Source of the DNA: Flaveria trinervia
Taxonomy: Eukaryota; Streptophyta; Magnoliopsida; Asterales; Asteraceae
Length of the DNA: 64,000 bases
NCBI GenBank assembly: GCA_025506515.1
Contig: CM046452.1
Coordinates: 102,082,559-102,146,558 of the forward strand
Direction: 5' to 3'
Part shown: positions 47,556-60,826 of the stretch, in pieces
How positions within the stretch are numbered: the first letter of the stretch is position 1
How the letters are laid out: the number at the start of each line of letters is the position of its first letter
Program-made: the position numbers and the translations under genes
The notes under the pieces: generated by a model
Database searches by the model: none
Told to the model about the DNA's origin: nothing
The model's input: only the letters and a program-made list of their open reading frames with translations

Positions 47556-48350
47556 TCAAGTTATGATCTCTCTTACCAGCCAATCAAGACTCGGGTACGC
47601 AAAATAAAGAACAAGAAAAGATGGAAGAGCAAACAAAATTGTGATGAGTATATACACAACTAAGATGATTGCACTTGCAGGTATTGCATATAGAACAATC
47701 AGTAGAAATATGAACACCAACGGAAACTTAGCTGTCAAGTGAACAAAGAAGATTAGCGACTTACGGATGGTTGATTGCAGCCTCTCACCATTGAAATGGG
47801 TTCCATGAGAACGATCATGACGAATTGACTCACCAACGTGTGGCCTCACCAGACTATAACTATGGCTAACCGGATTAGTAACTAAACCTCGAGTCCAAGA
47901 CCAATCATGGCCTGGTACATGGTCAGCACAAGAAGACGAATGAGAGTTGACTCGGTCGCCATTCAAGCTCTCAACCATCCAAAGAAGAAAGTAATTCTTT
48001 CTTGGGAACTTCAGATTCCCTTTATAAACGAGGCGAAATGATAATAAGTTGCACCATGGACAAGGCACAAAGAAAGGGAGCTGAATCGGAAGAGTTGGTA
48101 GTTTGACAACAGCCCATTGTAGCCCAAGAACACAGTTTTTACAGAGCGTGTGTCCGCACCATAAAACATAAGGCACATTTTCCACAATATTGAAGGACTC
48201 CCAGCAAATCGGGCACTCTAAACCTTCTTCTCTGCTGTTGTTTACAGAAATCTCATCATCAGAGCAGTCTGAAGAATTCTGATCGCGTCTTACAGAGTCA
48301 ATTCTCGGCCCAGATGCACCCGCAATAGCTTTTGACCCAAAACCCCACAT
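47556..48350 (-). CDS. RING-HC E3 ubiquitin ligase with C-terminal membrane region
   Basis: A single coding exon of 264 residues. The RING finger is of C3HC4 type with a long second loop: Cys46 and Cys49 (CPIC), Cys65, His67, Cys70 and Cys73 (CGHTLCKNC), then Cys97 and Cys100 (CPWC). Such proteins recruit E2-ubiquitin and ubiquitylate substrates; this one's substrate cannot be inferred. Residues about 198-256 are strongly hydrophobic (FIFLLIVLYAIPASAIILVV onward) and predict two or so transmembrane helices near the C-terminus, placing the RING on the cytosolic side of a membrane. It matches a plant family of RING proteins with a short Ser/Asp-rich N-terminus starting MWGFGSKAI. The start is supported because that motif is the usual N-terminus of the family. 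The leader upstream of 48350 is probably spliced, but the junctions are not resolved. Confidence 0.88.
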   Translation of the reverse strand: MWGFGSKAIAGASGPRIDSVRRDQNSSDCSDDEISVNNSREEGLECPICWESFNIVENVPYVLWCGHTLCKNCVLGLQWAVVKLPTLPIQLPFFVPCPWCNLLSFRLVYKGNLKFPRKNYFLLWMVESLNGDRVNSHSSSCADHVPGHDWSWTRGLVTNPVSHSYSLVRPHVGESIRHDRSHGTHFNGERLQSTIRKSLIFFVHLTAKFPLVFIFLLIVLYAIPASAIILVVYILITILFALPSFLVLYFAYPSLDWLVREIIT

Positions 48351-49270
48351 GTTAAATCAACAATATATCTTCACCTTCTACGGAACTAACAGCAATAGAT
48401 GCTCACATACATACCTGCAGAGCCTGAACATCTTAACCAGTTACATTATATTTCAGAATGCTAAGTTGTCTGTGTTTGTTTACCAAACTAATAAAGAGAC
48501 ATAAACAACATTTACATGTAACGTCCAAAATTGAACCAAATGTTACATAACACAGTGCAACTTCAGTAGAGTACGAAATTGTACAAGACTTACTGTATAT
48601 CGACTGTAAATCGTTAGCTACCAAAGCAAAATGTCATTACTTCTTCAAGTGAGATATCACAGCCATATAATTAGGGTTAAAAACTTAAAAGCAGTTCTTA
48701 GCCTCAAATCTCAGATTGATAACAGGATACTCTCAATTTCTCATACACAACGGTAGAAATCACGTTGATATCCAGAGAATCAGAATATATCCACCGAACA
48801 ATTGCATATTATATATTCATATGTAAATCAGAACAAAACGTGAAACATATTATATATCAATTATATCAAAAGGCACCACAGATTCGCAAACGTGCATCCA
48901 CCTCTTTTTCCTAATTTCCGTAATCGAACAATAGAAAATCTAATCAATTCATATCACAGCAACAACAATAATAACAACGATAAGATTTCCAATGGGCCGA
49001 ATATGATGAAAACGAAACGAATCGTAATCGACTAATCGACTAATCGGATAAAACACTAGCAGAAATTAAGATCGATTACCTAATGATCAAAACACGATGA
49101 TCATCGACTGAAATAGAGATCCGTTGGACATACACAGAGACTGTAAAGATTAAACGGTGATACACATGAGCATAATATTACATATTACATATATAATAAA
49201 CAGAGGACGTCGGCAAAGAGATATTATCACAGCGACCACTTCGAGACCACAAGAAAGACAAGTGTGATTT
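48351..49270 (-). promoter_or_regulatory. leader and promoter side of the RING gene
   Basis: No coding sequence is seen. A donor-like TTAG/GTAATC on the minus strand near 49080 and several acceptor-like AGs suggest one or more leader introns. Their exact positions cannot be fixed without transcripts. Confidence 0.35.
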
Positions 49271-49844
49271 GTGAAGGATGAAATGGATCTACTGCATCGC
49301 AGGCCTACGGTTCTTACCTTACGCCCCACGCGGTCACGCCGTACGCTTGCTTGTAACTTTGAATAGTTTGGGGCTTTGGGCTAAAGTGAGATCGGGCTTG
49401 ATTAGGTTTACTTGTTCACATTGGCGCATGCTAAGGCCCAGTAGTATAGCCCAATGTATAAGAAGAAGGGTTTACTTCTCTCGGTAAGCCCAAATATCAG
49501 GACCATTATACGACATACGTTATATTAAATTTTAAGATATCTCGTTAACTTTATATTTATTTAATAACTTTTTAAGTATACCGTTATGGTTTGTTTAACT
49601 TTTACTGTTTTGATATAAATTTTATTTAAAACTGGAATGTGTAGATGAATTTTATTTATAACGGAGTTGTGTCAACGTTCACCGGATGTATTCAAAATCC
49701 GTCTAGATAACACATATTCAAAGCATATCAACTTATTTGGTTTTGGTTCTCAGAATTAAAAATTGAGCTAACCCTTTTTTAAACGTAATTCATATATAGA
49801 CTAATAAACTTCATAACTGAATAAATCATGTTTTATATTTAACC

Positions 49845-50289
49845 AAAGGTATAACTTTGTAACATTATAACAAACTTTAAAAAATATTTCAATTAGGTAA
49901 CTTTAATTTAAAAGTGTTTTAATTAAGTTACTTAGCTTTCATATGTTATTTAAATTATAAGTGTTAACATGTTTTCTTTTGTTTCAATTATAAAATATTT
50001 TTTATTCTTTTTGATGATGATGTGGAACGATGACGAGAATTTTTATATAATTTTTATATTATTTTTTTATATAACTAACATGTTTTTTTTATTTTTTTAG
50101 ATATAATTTCATATATTAAAATTTCTGACCCCCACATTTTCTCCTCCGTTACTTTCAAACATAAGAAAATTCGATAATGGTTTGATTTGATGGTTTAGTA
50201 GTTCAATTTAAAAAATATATATATACACATAAGTGATCAAATTAAACCATTTTTAAAACTTAATTACTATTCTGTGACATTTTCCCTTT
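49845..50289. mobile_element. MITE-like element, family B, copy 2
   Basis: The left end begins AAAGGTATAACTTTGTAAC. The right end, read inward, begins AAAGGGAAAATGTCACAGAA and continues AGTAATTAAG. Both match the ends of 27249-27685. The interior again carries AATTA..TCACTTA-type units. It is non-coding. Confidence 0.5.
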
Positions 50290-51262
50290 AACGGAAGGGG
50301 TAATTGTGTAAAATTAAGTCACTCAACTTTCATATTTTATTTAAATTATAATCTTAATATGTTTATTAGCATGTTTTTCTTTTGTTTCAAATTAAAAACC
50401 AATAAATCAACCCAAAATCAAATTGGTGATGAAATTTTAATGGTACATAGCGATAGGTTTGATTTAGTTATATTATGCTGGTTAAAGTAACAGAATCTTT
50501 ATAAATCACTATGAAATAAATTTTAAACTAAAAACCTTCACACAAACTTTAAACCCTTAAAAAATTTAAAAAATCATCATTTTTGCTTCATCCCTAATGT
50601 TTGTATGAAAATCTAGAGTTTTATTTCCCTACAATACAAAAAGCTTCATAAAGGTCCCATTTTGAACCCATTTTCTCTTTTGCAAAGCATGCATGGTTTG
50701 AGTGGTTTTGTCACACCCAAAAGCTTGAAGGAAATCATGTGGTTGCAAAAAGAAAATAAGAAGGCTACGTTTGGTTGGGTTGAAATCGTCTAAATTTAAA
50801 ATTATATTATTTTAGTTAATTAGTTCACAAATTTCTTTAACCACCTTAGTGGTGAATCTAAGTTTCTTAAAACAGTTATATTGACACAACCCTATGCTTC
50901 TATACATGAGTTAATCACATAACTTATCTATTACTGTTTAGTTTTCATTATACATATCTAATGTAGTTTGTTGAAATATATATATATTTATTTATTTATT
51001 TTGCCTTTTATTTTATTGGTGTTTGACGTGCATCCGTGAGTTAGAAAATCGAAAAATGTTTTGGTTGTACACACTTTACAAAAGCGCCCCTACACTTTTA
51101 AAAAGATTAAAGTTTCTTTATTTTTATTTTGACCACCTTCTTTTCCAGTCATAACCAAAAGATACTGGTACTCGTCATATATTTGACCGGGGGCTTCTTT
51201 TAATCATATTGATTTTAAAAATGGTTGTTTTTTAACAGAAGCGTATCTAATAATTAGAGTAA

Positions 51263-51786
51263 AGGGCTGTTTGATGCAGCTGACTCAGTAATATATGATT
51301 CAGATTTGGCCGAGGGGGTCGCCGGCGGGTGGAGGTTTGGCCGAGGGGTCGTCGGGTGGAGGTTTGGCCGAGGGGGTCACCTGCGGGTGGAGGTTTGGCC
51401 GAGGGGGTCGCGGACGGGTGGAGGTTTGGGCGAGGGGGTCGCGGACGGGTGGAGGTTTGGGCGAGGGGGTCGCCGACGGGTGGAGGTTTTGGCGAGGGGG
51501 TCGTCGACGGGTGGAGGTTTGGCCGAGGGGGTCACCGACGGGTGGAGGTTTGGCCGAGGGGGTCGCCACGGGTGGAGGTTTGGCCGAGGGGGTCGCCGAC
51601 GGGTGGTGGTTTGGCTGAGGTGGTCGCGTGGCGGGGGTTTGGCTGAGGGGCATCGCCCCTTTTCCGGATTAACATGTTTTAATTTAGGTCTGGGTAGCAC
51701 CCATGGACTCGGTCAGAACAGAACACAACACAATCATATCAAACACGCTGACTGGCTGACCGAGTCAGACAAAATCAATCAGCCCC
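51263..51786. mobile_element. PIF/Harbinger-like non-autonomous element with GC-rich minisatellite, copy 2
   Basis: The 524-bp element is flanked by TAA at 51260-51262 and 51787-51789. Its ends are AGGGCTGTTTGAT on the left and, read inward from the right, GGGGCTGATTGAT. It shares CTGACTCAGTAA near the left end and GCTGACTGGCTGA plus GAGTCAG, then CAAAATCAA, near the right end with the element at 21818-22599, so the two belong to one family. The middle is a 31-bp minisatellite unlike that of the other copy. No transposase is present. Confidence 0.75.
51303..51650. repeat. 31-bp G-rich minisatellite, about 12 copies
   Basis: The unit begins GGTTTGGCCGAGGGGGTCGC and ends GACGGGTGGA. Copies vary by substitutions and small deletions, and the last two are the most divergent. 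Because 31 is not a multiple of three and the unit lacks stops, all frames stay open across the array. Confidence 0.9.
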
Positions 51787-54700
51787 TAAGTATCGAAATA
51801 AACAAAAACTTTAAAATGCATGTGTTTTCAATTATAAACGTGATAAATGACTCTCTATGACAATAAAATACAACTTTTTATTATTCATAGCAAGGTTGTT
51901 ATAAATGAAGTATCAAATACGTTACTAACTTTTGAACATGTTATCTTTATACTAAAATGGCGAGATCCTTTATTCCCGCTCTATTGATCTTAATAGGAAT
52001 TGATAAACTAAAATTGATTTTTTAGGAATCAATGATGTTACACGATAAGATAAGAATAAGTTAAACGAAATACAAAGAAACGAGAGTATTATCATGTGTC
52101 GTTAATTTTAATAGATCTGATCATGTTAACATCAATCCATTTTCTTCAACGGCAAAACAAATCTATCGTGGGTGCTCTAACAACACTTTAACTTTAGGAA
52201 AAACATAAGTGTTTAGTTCATCAATGCTACTATCTATTCAATAATTTCATTATCTTCATTTTCCATATTATTTCTTATAACTATACATCACAGCCCCTCT
52301 ATACAACCATCTGTTATTATCTAGTGCTGTAAAAGTTCGATCTACATCGGGATTAATCGTTAATCAATCTAGACCGATGCAGTTCCCTTTAGTTAGTCCT
52401 AAAAATTGGCGGTCAGTCAAATTTGTTTTTGATCACCCCAAAATCTGTCCTAGGCAACCCAAACAATTTTGTGTTTTCCAATTGATTTTAAGTCCCATCA
52501 GCACTTTTAACTTCAAGTTTAACCTAGCTATCATGAGTGAACGACTTGGAAGACTCTATTTGCTAAGTTTAAATCTAACTATTTGAATCTTAAACTATTT
52601 TTAAGTATTATATTCATATACATGTGTGTGTATATGTGTGTTGGAAAACTTACTTATAAAATTTTCAGTGGCAAATTCCATAACGTTAGTACTATTAAAA
52701 CACAAAAATAAGTGTGAACTATTTGATAGAAGAACACAATCAAATGATATGCAATGAGAAACAATATTGCAATGATAATTTAAACAATCAAAGTACGTAG
52801 TTTAAAATCACAACTAAGACAACAACATTGTTTCCTATATGGAATTTTGTGACACAAATCTTTGTCTTGCAGATTCAGAAACATGGGCGACATTTTTTTC
52901 ACGAATATTGAAACCCTATTGTTGAGACAAGAAATGAACAAAACTTAAAACGCACCACCTGTTGTCACAAGTGCCTAGCACAATTGTGACACAAGTTACA
53001 TAAAATTTAATTAATTAAGGGTTACGTTGCAAAAATTTGGAAAAACCTAATTTTGTTATTAAGTTAAATTCTATTTTACTCCTTGAGTTTTGTTAAAAAT
53101 AATCATTTTTCTCCAAAAATTACAAATATAAATTTACCTTTAAAAGTTTTATAATTTGTTTCAATTGTAGTCTAAAGTTTCATTAGTTGTTTTTATTTTA
53201 TCCAAAATAATATAAACTTTTGGATTACAATTGAAACAACATACTAAACATTTTAAGATAAATTGATGTTTTTAATGTATTAAAGGAAAATTGTTATTTT
53301 AGTCAAACAGTAGGAAGCAAAATTAAAATTAACTTTTTATGATTTTGAATACGATAAGAATGATATTATAAGTACACTTTTTAAAATATATTATATTTGA
53401 TTTGTCTTTCTAACAAATACAATAAATTTGTTTGCGTAGAGCACAATTGAACATAAGCATAGTAAACTTCTATGTTTATATTAACGATTCAATTTCATTG
53501 AGAAGAGCATAAATTTTGAATATTATATAATTTTTTTGAGTTTTAATAAAGAAGACAATCTTACCATTCAACCCAATCATTTTAAGCTACAATTTGATTA
53601 AGTTATTTTCTCTGTTTATTGAGTTATAAATACAAATTTCTACATTCAACTGTTTAAACTATATTATACATTCCATTTTAATTTATAATAACTCTTTCAT
53701 AGAAAAGGAAAAATCATGCATTGTATTTATCAAAAGGACTTTGTTTTAATAATTTTGAGATTATATACTTAGGATGTTTGTTGGATACTTTATATAATCT
53801 ACAACATAACTTCAATGATTAGATAACTATCCGGTAAAAAAAATTAGATAACTGTAACAAAAAAATAATATATTACCAAGTGTTCTTTTTATAAAGAAAA
53901 TTGAGCAAACTGTTATTGTTTTTTCAGTTGCATATTAGTTAAAAGTTTACTGATTGTTTTCCTACATACTCATATATGATCACTAATATTACGACTCTTT
54001 GAACTCGAACATAAAAACGGTGACAAAATTTACCATGGTTTTTTCAATTACAAATAGTTAGTCTTCTAATAGTGATTATTGAAACTTAAACTATGATGAA
54101 ATAAACATTTAAAACGTTCATTAAAATTTATTACAAAGAAAAATAGCTAATAATTGAAGAAACATATGGTTAGTTAAAGATGGAACGAGACCCCACAGAG
54201 ATTGCCCCTACTTGAAGCCAAGGGAACATACTTGACTCACCAACTCCCTTTTCAAGAACACATTATTCATTTCTTTAATTTTTTCTATCATTTTCATCAA
54301 CAAATTACCAATAATGCACAACCATAACAACCACAAATTATATATCCAATATATCAACACAATTTCCATCCATTTTACTCCAAAATTTAATAACAATCAT
54401 TTAAATAGTTTTGAAAACCATACTAGTTTACCACTTAAATTTAAATATATATATATATATATACACACACATTAACCGACAAGAATTATCACGAGTAGTG
54501 GCAAAAACTAGAAACTAGAACCAACCACGTATGAAGGCTTGCAAGACAAACTACATTGATGATCCTTGTGGCCCCCCTTCAACTTGTAAATCTAACTATT
54601 AAAATTTTCACTTTAATTAACATTATGATTATCATCCCTACGTTCGTACCCGTATAGCATATGATTGCATGTCACACTACTAATTAGAAACGTTAACAGT

Positions 54701-54844
54701 CGAATCATATCTTAAAAAAGAAAACAAAATACACTAATTATACACGTTACAACCTACTTTTAAAATAGATAATTAATGGTAAAAGAATCAGCCTTACGAA
54801 CTTTGTATTCCTTTAGAAGCAATCTTTTTGACATAAAGATTTAG

Positions 54845-54850
54845 TATAAA
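54845..54850 (+). promoter_or_regulatory. TATA box of the FMO gene
   Basis: TATAAA lies 75-80 bases upstream of the start codon, so transcription should begin near 54876 and give a leader of about 50 bases. Confidence 0.65.
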
Positions 54851-54924
54851 ACACCTTATAACCCTTCACACAAAATGCACCCAACTCACTCACCCTTCAA
54901 AGTTGAAACACATTTGCACACACG

Positions 54925-57676
54925 ATGGTTTCAGTGAGGAACCGACCGCGGTACGTGTGTGTTATTGGCGCTGGCCCCTCGGGTCTGGTTGCCGCCCGAG
55001 AGCTCAAGAAAGAAGGTCAAAAAGTGGTGGTCTTGGAACAAAATCATGATGTTGGAGGGCAATGGTTATATGACCCGAAAGTTGAAGGTCAAGATCCCTT
55101 AGGAAGAGACACCACTGGCTTGGGTTTAAGCGTTCATAGCAGCGTGTATGACTCGCTAAGGCTCACGTCGCCGAGGGAGATAATGGGGTTCACTGATTTC
55201 CCATTCTTGATCAAGAAAGGTAGGGATACAAGAAGGTTTCCGGGCCATAAAGAGTTGTTTTTGTACCTTAGAGATTTTTGTGAATGGTTTGGTTTAAGGG
55301 AGATGATTAGGTTTAATACCAAAGTTGAGTATGTTGGGATGGTGGATTATGGTGCATTTGGTGAAGATTTGAAGTGGATTGTTAAAAGCAAAGTTAAAGA
55401 TTCTGATGAGGTTATCTCTGAGGTGTTTGATGCTGTTGTTGTTGCCACCGGACACTATTCTTATCCTAGATTGCCTTCTATCAAAGGTCATAATCATCTC
55501 CCTTTACATACATACATATTGAAATTAGGTCATATGCAAAGGATGCACTTAAAATACATACATGCATGGATAGATAAATACACACAGTTACAACAAAATG
55601 AACTTAATGCAAGATAAAACGTTATATTAGTTTTAAAAAAGGTTACATTATGACTAAAAGAAGCTTTTTTAAGGATCATATGAAGTTGTATAATGCAACC
55701 TTTCTTGAAATAACTACGTATATATGCTATTTAAATGCAATGCTTTTACTTTCAAATGCAACTTTTTATATACTTAAAAACACTATTTATTATAGTCTTA
55801 TCTATAAATGGGAACATATTTATTTTCACATTCCATTGACATATCTTTATACTTTCAAACTATTAAGGAATGGATGCATGGAGAAGAAAGCAAATGCATA
55901 GCCACCTTTACAGGGTTCCTGAGCCGTTTCGCGACCAGGTACCCATATTAATTATCAGTACAAATTAAAAGGATAGTCTTTATGAAAGCGTTTGCGCGCG
56001 TGTGTATTGTTAAGAAATGATCAAATACTTGCAGGTGGTGGTGGTAGTGGGGAATTCATTGAGTGGACAGGATATATCAATGGAGCTTGTGAATGTAGCT
56101 AAGGAGATCCATCTTAGTTCCAAATCACTTAATGTCTCAGAGGGCTTATCAAAAGTCATCTCCAAACATGATAATCTGCATCTTCATCCAACTGTAAGAT
56201 CCATATATGAATTTCTACACCATTTCTTTCCAAAATAACACAAGCCCACAAGTTTAACACACAGCGTTATGACATATGATCATGTATAACAGATACAATG
56301 CCTACATGAGGACGGACGGGTTGTTTTTGTGGACGGTTCATGGCTCACTGCAGACACAATCATATATTGCACAGGGTGAGTTACAAGTTTAACCCAACAA
56401 GAATAATACCTTAAACCTTACACAATTAAGCTACATGTTTTAAATTTATATGCATATATGCATGCAGGTATTCGTATTCATTCCCCTTTCTTGACACTAA
56501 AGGAGAAGTAGCTGTTGATGATGATAGAGTGGGACCTTTGTATGAACACACCTTTCCTCCAAAGCTTGCACCATCTCTATCCTTTATAGGCATCCCTAGA
56601 AAGGTAAAACTTTTACTTGCAACAAAATACATGTAATTATAGAACCAACAACCATATGTGATATGTGTGTGTGTTTTATGGTGTTACTTGAAGTGTAATA
56701 CTGTTAAAAGGCTGTATGTTTTAACTTCTTTTTGTGGGTATTATTGATTGATGTAGCTTATAGGGTTCCCTTTCTTTGAATCACAAGCAAAATGGATAGC
56801 GCAGTTGCTGTCTGGGAAGAGAAGTTTGCCATCACCAGATGAAATGATGAAATCCATTCAAGAGTTTTATAAAGCTAGAGAAGCTGCTGGTATTCCTAAG
56901 CATAATACTCATGATATTGCTGATTTTGAGGTAATAGCAATTTGCTAACAGAATACTTATGAATATATGTATCGGGATGGCAATGAGTTGGGTCGGGGCT
57001 TGAGACGAACGCGGTCTCCTATTTGTCATGTACTCGTTGCTCATTGGATTTGTGGGTATACGGTTTATGGTATCATACGGTTAAAAGTTACCTATGTAGA
57101 TGCTTGTTACTTGTTAAACAAACTCACCCAAATTATTATTTTTATCAGGGTGGGCCCATCAAGTTTGGGGTATGTTTAACAGTAACATACGTTATTAAGC
57201 ATAATTTATTCCACATAACTAAGTTTTTGGCCAGGTAACTCAAGACATGTAAAAGATGTTTACATGATGATAAAAGATGAAAATAATAAAGTTTCATTAC
57301 AATATTTGAGCTTATAATTTGTAAGAACATATATGTCATACTAAAAGCCCAAAAAAATTAGATTTGTTTGTTAAGTTTCATGCACCAATTTTCTCAATCT
57401 TTTTTACTTAATTAACTTTTGCATTAACGCATTCCAAAATCAAATTACTAATTTAGCTAGTGATATATGTTGTAGTACTGTGATAAATATGGAGATTATG
57501 TTGGATTCCCTCACTTAGAAGAATGGAGGAAGGATCTTTGTCTTTCAGCTCTGATCAATTCAGACGTGAACTTGGAGACTTATCGCGATTCATACGACGA
57601 TGAAGAACTGCTTCAAGTCGCTCATCAAAGCCCTCACTTTACTCAACTTAAAGCTGAAGCTTTTTCTTTAAGTTAA
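54925..57676 (+). CDS. flavin-containing monooxygenase, FMO GS-OX-like
   Basis: Seven exons: 54925-55486, 55868-55938, 56035-56193, 56293-56375, 56468-56603, 56757-56930 and 57476-57676. They join in frame to 461 residues, the usual length of plant S-oxygenating FMOs. The enzyme uses FAD and NADPH to oxygenate soft nucleophiles. In Brassicales, GS-OX members convert methylthioalkyl to methylsulfinylalkyl glucosinolates. Outside that order the substrate is unknown, so the name reflects family only. The FAD-binding GAGPSG is at residues 15-20. The NADPH-binding GNSLSG is at 217-222 and directly follows a VVVVV beta strand. The FMO-identifying region reads KQMHSHLYRVPEPF. The conserved GLSVHSSVYDSLRLTSPREI and ATGHYSYPRLPS blocks are intact. 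No damage is visible. Intron 6 (56931-57475) holds a GC-richer patch of unknown origin near 56975-57060. Confidence 0.93.
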
Positions 57677-60660
57677 TTATTATATATGGGTTGGGTATCA
57701 TGATATAAAATATTTTATGATCGATCTATTAGCATTATCCACAAAAGAGCTTTTGTTGTTTTTGAAAGCAAAGATGATGAATGGAAGTCTTGTGCTTTCA
57801 AAAGCAAGATAGTACTACCAAAACAGTTGTTTTACTTAGACAACAACCCAACAATAGCAGAGTTTGAACTTTCTTGTTGGATTTTTAAAGTTGTCGATCT
57901 ACTTTACATTATTGGAATGTCAGCTCTTTTGTTTTTTAATATCTGTTGGTGTTTTTTTCTTCCTAAAATGGTTATAAATTGATGAAGGAAATGGTGATTG
58001 ATTTGAAAAGAATCTAGAAAATCAAAATAAATTAAACAACTATGAAAATAAAAGATAAATTGAATTTTAATAATCCAAACTATTACCTATTGACTGGTAA
58101 TAATTCATATTATCAATTTAGCTAGTAACACGTTCAACTTTTACTTTTATTACAAACAACAACCTCCAATGACAGAGTTTTCAAATTTTTACGTGTGATT
58201 TGAACTCGATTCGGTTCACAACAATAATTATGAACGAAATAAAAAAACATACAAGCTACATTGAGAGTAAAATAGATACAAATCAAGCATAAAAGTTATG
58301 AAAGTTATGTAATTAAGACTGTTGTTGGTTATAAAATCAAAAGTTGGGTATTTACTAGCCAAATTAATAGTTTGGATTATTATTGGTCAATAGGTAATAG
58401 TTTGGATTATTAAAATTTAATTTGACAAAAACAAAAGGGTTTTAAAATTACATGATTAAACTAAAAAGTCAAAAGTTAGAAGTTAAAATAAAAAAAGCAA
58501 AAAATTGGTTGATGTGATATTTCTTATTTATATAAAAAAAGGTTTATCTTGGTCTTACTGTATATTTATGTACGTCTATATCTGATTTTTCATTCTTGGA
58601 GTAAAGTGTTTGGGTCAAATACATTGTAATGTGTATTTACACCGATAAAAAAAGCTTGATGTTAGAAAAAATCGTCATAATATATGACTCCATATTTTGT
58701 TATTTTTCTAAATGCATTTTGGTTTTCCTATAAAAATATACAAAGTGATTTATGTATAAGAAAAAGTCATTAGTTAAAGATAACTATGTACTAAATTTAA
58801 AACAAGTAATGATTTTACGGTCTTGTATACATTAGGTTTGCAAGCAATAGGATTCCTCAATTATGATTTTAAGTCATTAAAATTATTATTATGATGAAAG
58901 ATTTTCATTGCTTGAAAGCCAGTCTCAATTTCGATCTTAAAAAATGACTTAAAAATATCAAACACTTAAGTATAATTTTATCATGTTTAAAAGTTAAGAA
59001 ATCACATGTTTACGTAACAATAACAAATAATATAAATTATTATATAGTGTAATATATATGCTCTCGGTGTTAACAAACAGGTATAATTCAACTTTACCTA
59101 CTCGAATCAATATCACCTAATACAATATTTGTATCCAAACATTAGAAAATTTTAAAATTAAGAGTTAATTTCAACATTCTCTTTAAAGTTTGATTAAAAT
59201 AACTAATTTTTTTCAAAAGATTAAAAACATCAATTTACTTTCAAATGTTTCATATATTGTTTTACTTTTACTCTAAAAGTTTTATTATTTTCGATAAAGT
59301 AACAACTAATGAAATTTTAGACTGAAATTGAAACAAATTATGAAAATTTTAAAAGTAAATTAATGTTTTTAATTTTTTTGAGAAAAATGATTATTTTTAC
59401 AAACTTTGAAAAGTAAATTAAAACTTGATTCTAAATTTAATCTAATACGTAGTCTCATCCCCCGACCCATCTTGACACATGACATGACACTTGACATGTG
59501 TATTCTAATTTTTTTTTTCTGTTTTTATTAGATTTATTTATAATGGTGGATTAGTGGTCGTGTTCGTGACAAACTGGAGTTGGGTCAAATTGTATGTGTT
59601 GACCAGAATGCAGTAGAGATCATCTTGTGAAGAGGTGGAGAACCGGTTTCGGTCACAAACGGGCCTACACTTTAACAAGGCCCAATTAGTTGTTGTGCTA
59701 TTAAAGGGCCTGGAGGAATAGAGGGCTCTAGGAATAAGCCTAAAACCAGTAGTCAGTAGACTAATTCAAAGCAAATGGCCCAATATTAATTTTAGTTCTA
59801 AGTTTAACCCGAATTTTTCCCCAAGTTCAATATGGCTGGTTTTGTTTTAACATTCTGTCTATTTTTCCATCCTCAGTTTCATAGGTTTTGACCCGATATC
59901 TATTAGACATAAGAGAATTTATGGTCCGATTTTATATTTTTATTTGAATGGGTGTCTTATATTATAGATGATGTTTGTGAGTGGTTGTAAGTGAAAAATG
60001 TAAAAAATTTATGGGGATTGTACCGTGTTTCCACATTAACCCCACAATCTTTTTTAATAATTTTGAAAGTAATTATAAGTGAATGAAAGAGAAAAAATAA
60101 TAATAAATGTATGAAAAAATATTATTTAATTAAAAATAAGAGAAAAAAATAGTAATGTTTAATGTAATTATAAGAATGAGAAGAAAGTATAAACTGTGAA
60201 TGCTTTAAGAATACATTGACTACCATAAGCCTGTAATATTATCACGACCCATACACAAAAATGTCACGTAGAAATCATTCTAACTTGGCTCAGCCCAACA
60301 AATGCACCTCTCATTTTCGAGGGATTTTTCAACGTATAGGTTAATATTTCGTACTTAAGTCACATATTAACTAATCAATATATATACATACCATTTATAC
60401 GACTAACTTGTTGTATATAAGCTATAAACTTCGAAATTATACATATATTTTATCCGTAATCCGATTTACATAAATAATAAATCAAATTTCTATATATCTT
60501 TATATTCACAACAGTTATAACCTTTCATATAAACACCTCTTGGGCTTTTTTAATAGTTCAAGAGATCATTTATATTAGACAATAATCATCCTTTTTAATG
60601 GGCCACGTATATGTTAACCATATTACATCGACAATGATGATATATTAAAATTAAAAATAA
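57677..60660. other. spacer between FMO and eIF5A genes
   Basis: No gene is supported. The first few hundred bases are probably the FMO 3' untranslated region. A family A MITE-like element lies at about 59948-60208. Confidence 0.55.
59948..60208. mobile_element. AT-rich MITE-like element, family A, copy 2
   Basis: The interior GTAATTATAAGTGAATGAAA and a following AATAATAATAA run align with 15572-15885, and it closes with the same AAACTGTGAATGCTTTAAG terminus. It is non-coding and lies about 470 bases upstream of the eIF5A promoter. Confidence 0.5.
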
Positions 60661-60674
60661 AATTAAAATCCGGA

Positions 60675-60684
60675 TATATAAAAG
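60675..60684 (+). promoter_or_regulatory. TATA box of the eIF5A gene
   Basis: TATATAAAAG lies about 310 bases before the start codon and is the best TATA element nearby. It would put the transcription start near 60705 and the hexanucleotide repeat inside the leader. Confidence 0.55.
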
Positions 60685-60803
60685 GAAAAGTCAAGAAGCT
60701 CGATTGGCACATTCTCGGCGTTGTTTCAACGCTAATATCCATCAAGATCGACGGTTCACCGTCATCTCGTCCCTACCCACAACACGAACAAAACCCTACA
60801 TAT

Positions 60804-60818
60804 ATGATGATGATATAA
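60804..60818 (+). other. five-codon upstream ORF in the probable eIF5A leader
   Basis: Three consecutive ATG codons are followed by ATA and TAA, just before the hexanucleotide repeat. If transcription starts near 60705 this is a minimal upstream ORF that could lower initiation at the main start codon. Confidence 0.45.
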
Positions 60819-60826
60819 CCACACCA

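Larger units (their letters stand above)
49271..54843. other. 5.5-kb spacer between RING and FMO genes
   Basis: No gene is supported. It includes a family B MITE-like element (49845-50289) and the Harbinger-like element with the 31-bp minisatellite (51263-51786). The rest is AT-rich with no recognisable structure. Open frames across 51295-51860 are by-products of the stop-free G-rich array. Confidence 0.55.

Noticed and set aside
51295..51860. Long overlapping Gly/Arg/Val-rich and Pro-rich open frames on both strands
   Set aside because: They arise because the 31-bp minisatellite has no stop codon in any frame. There is no start context, splice support or domain.
54925..55617. Reading the FMO exon 1 frame through to 55617 as a truncated protein
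   Set aside because: A good donor at 55487 and an in-frame family-matching exon at 55868 show that the residues after the SIKG motif are intronic.
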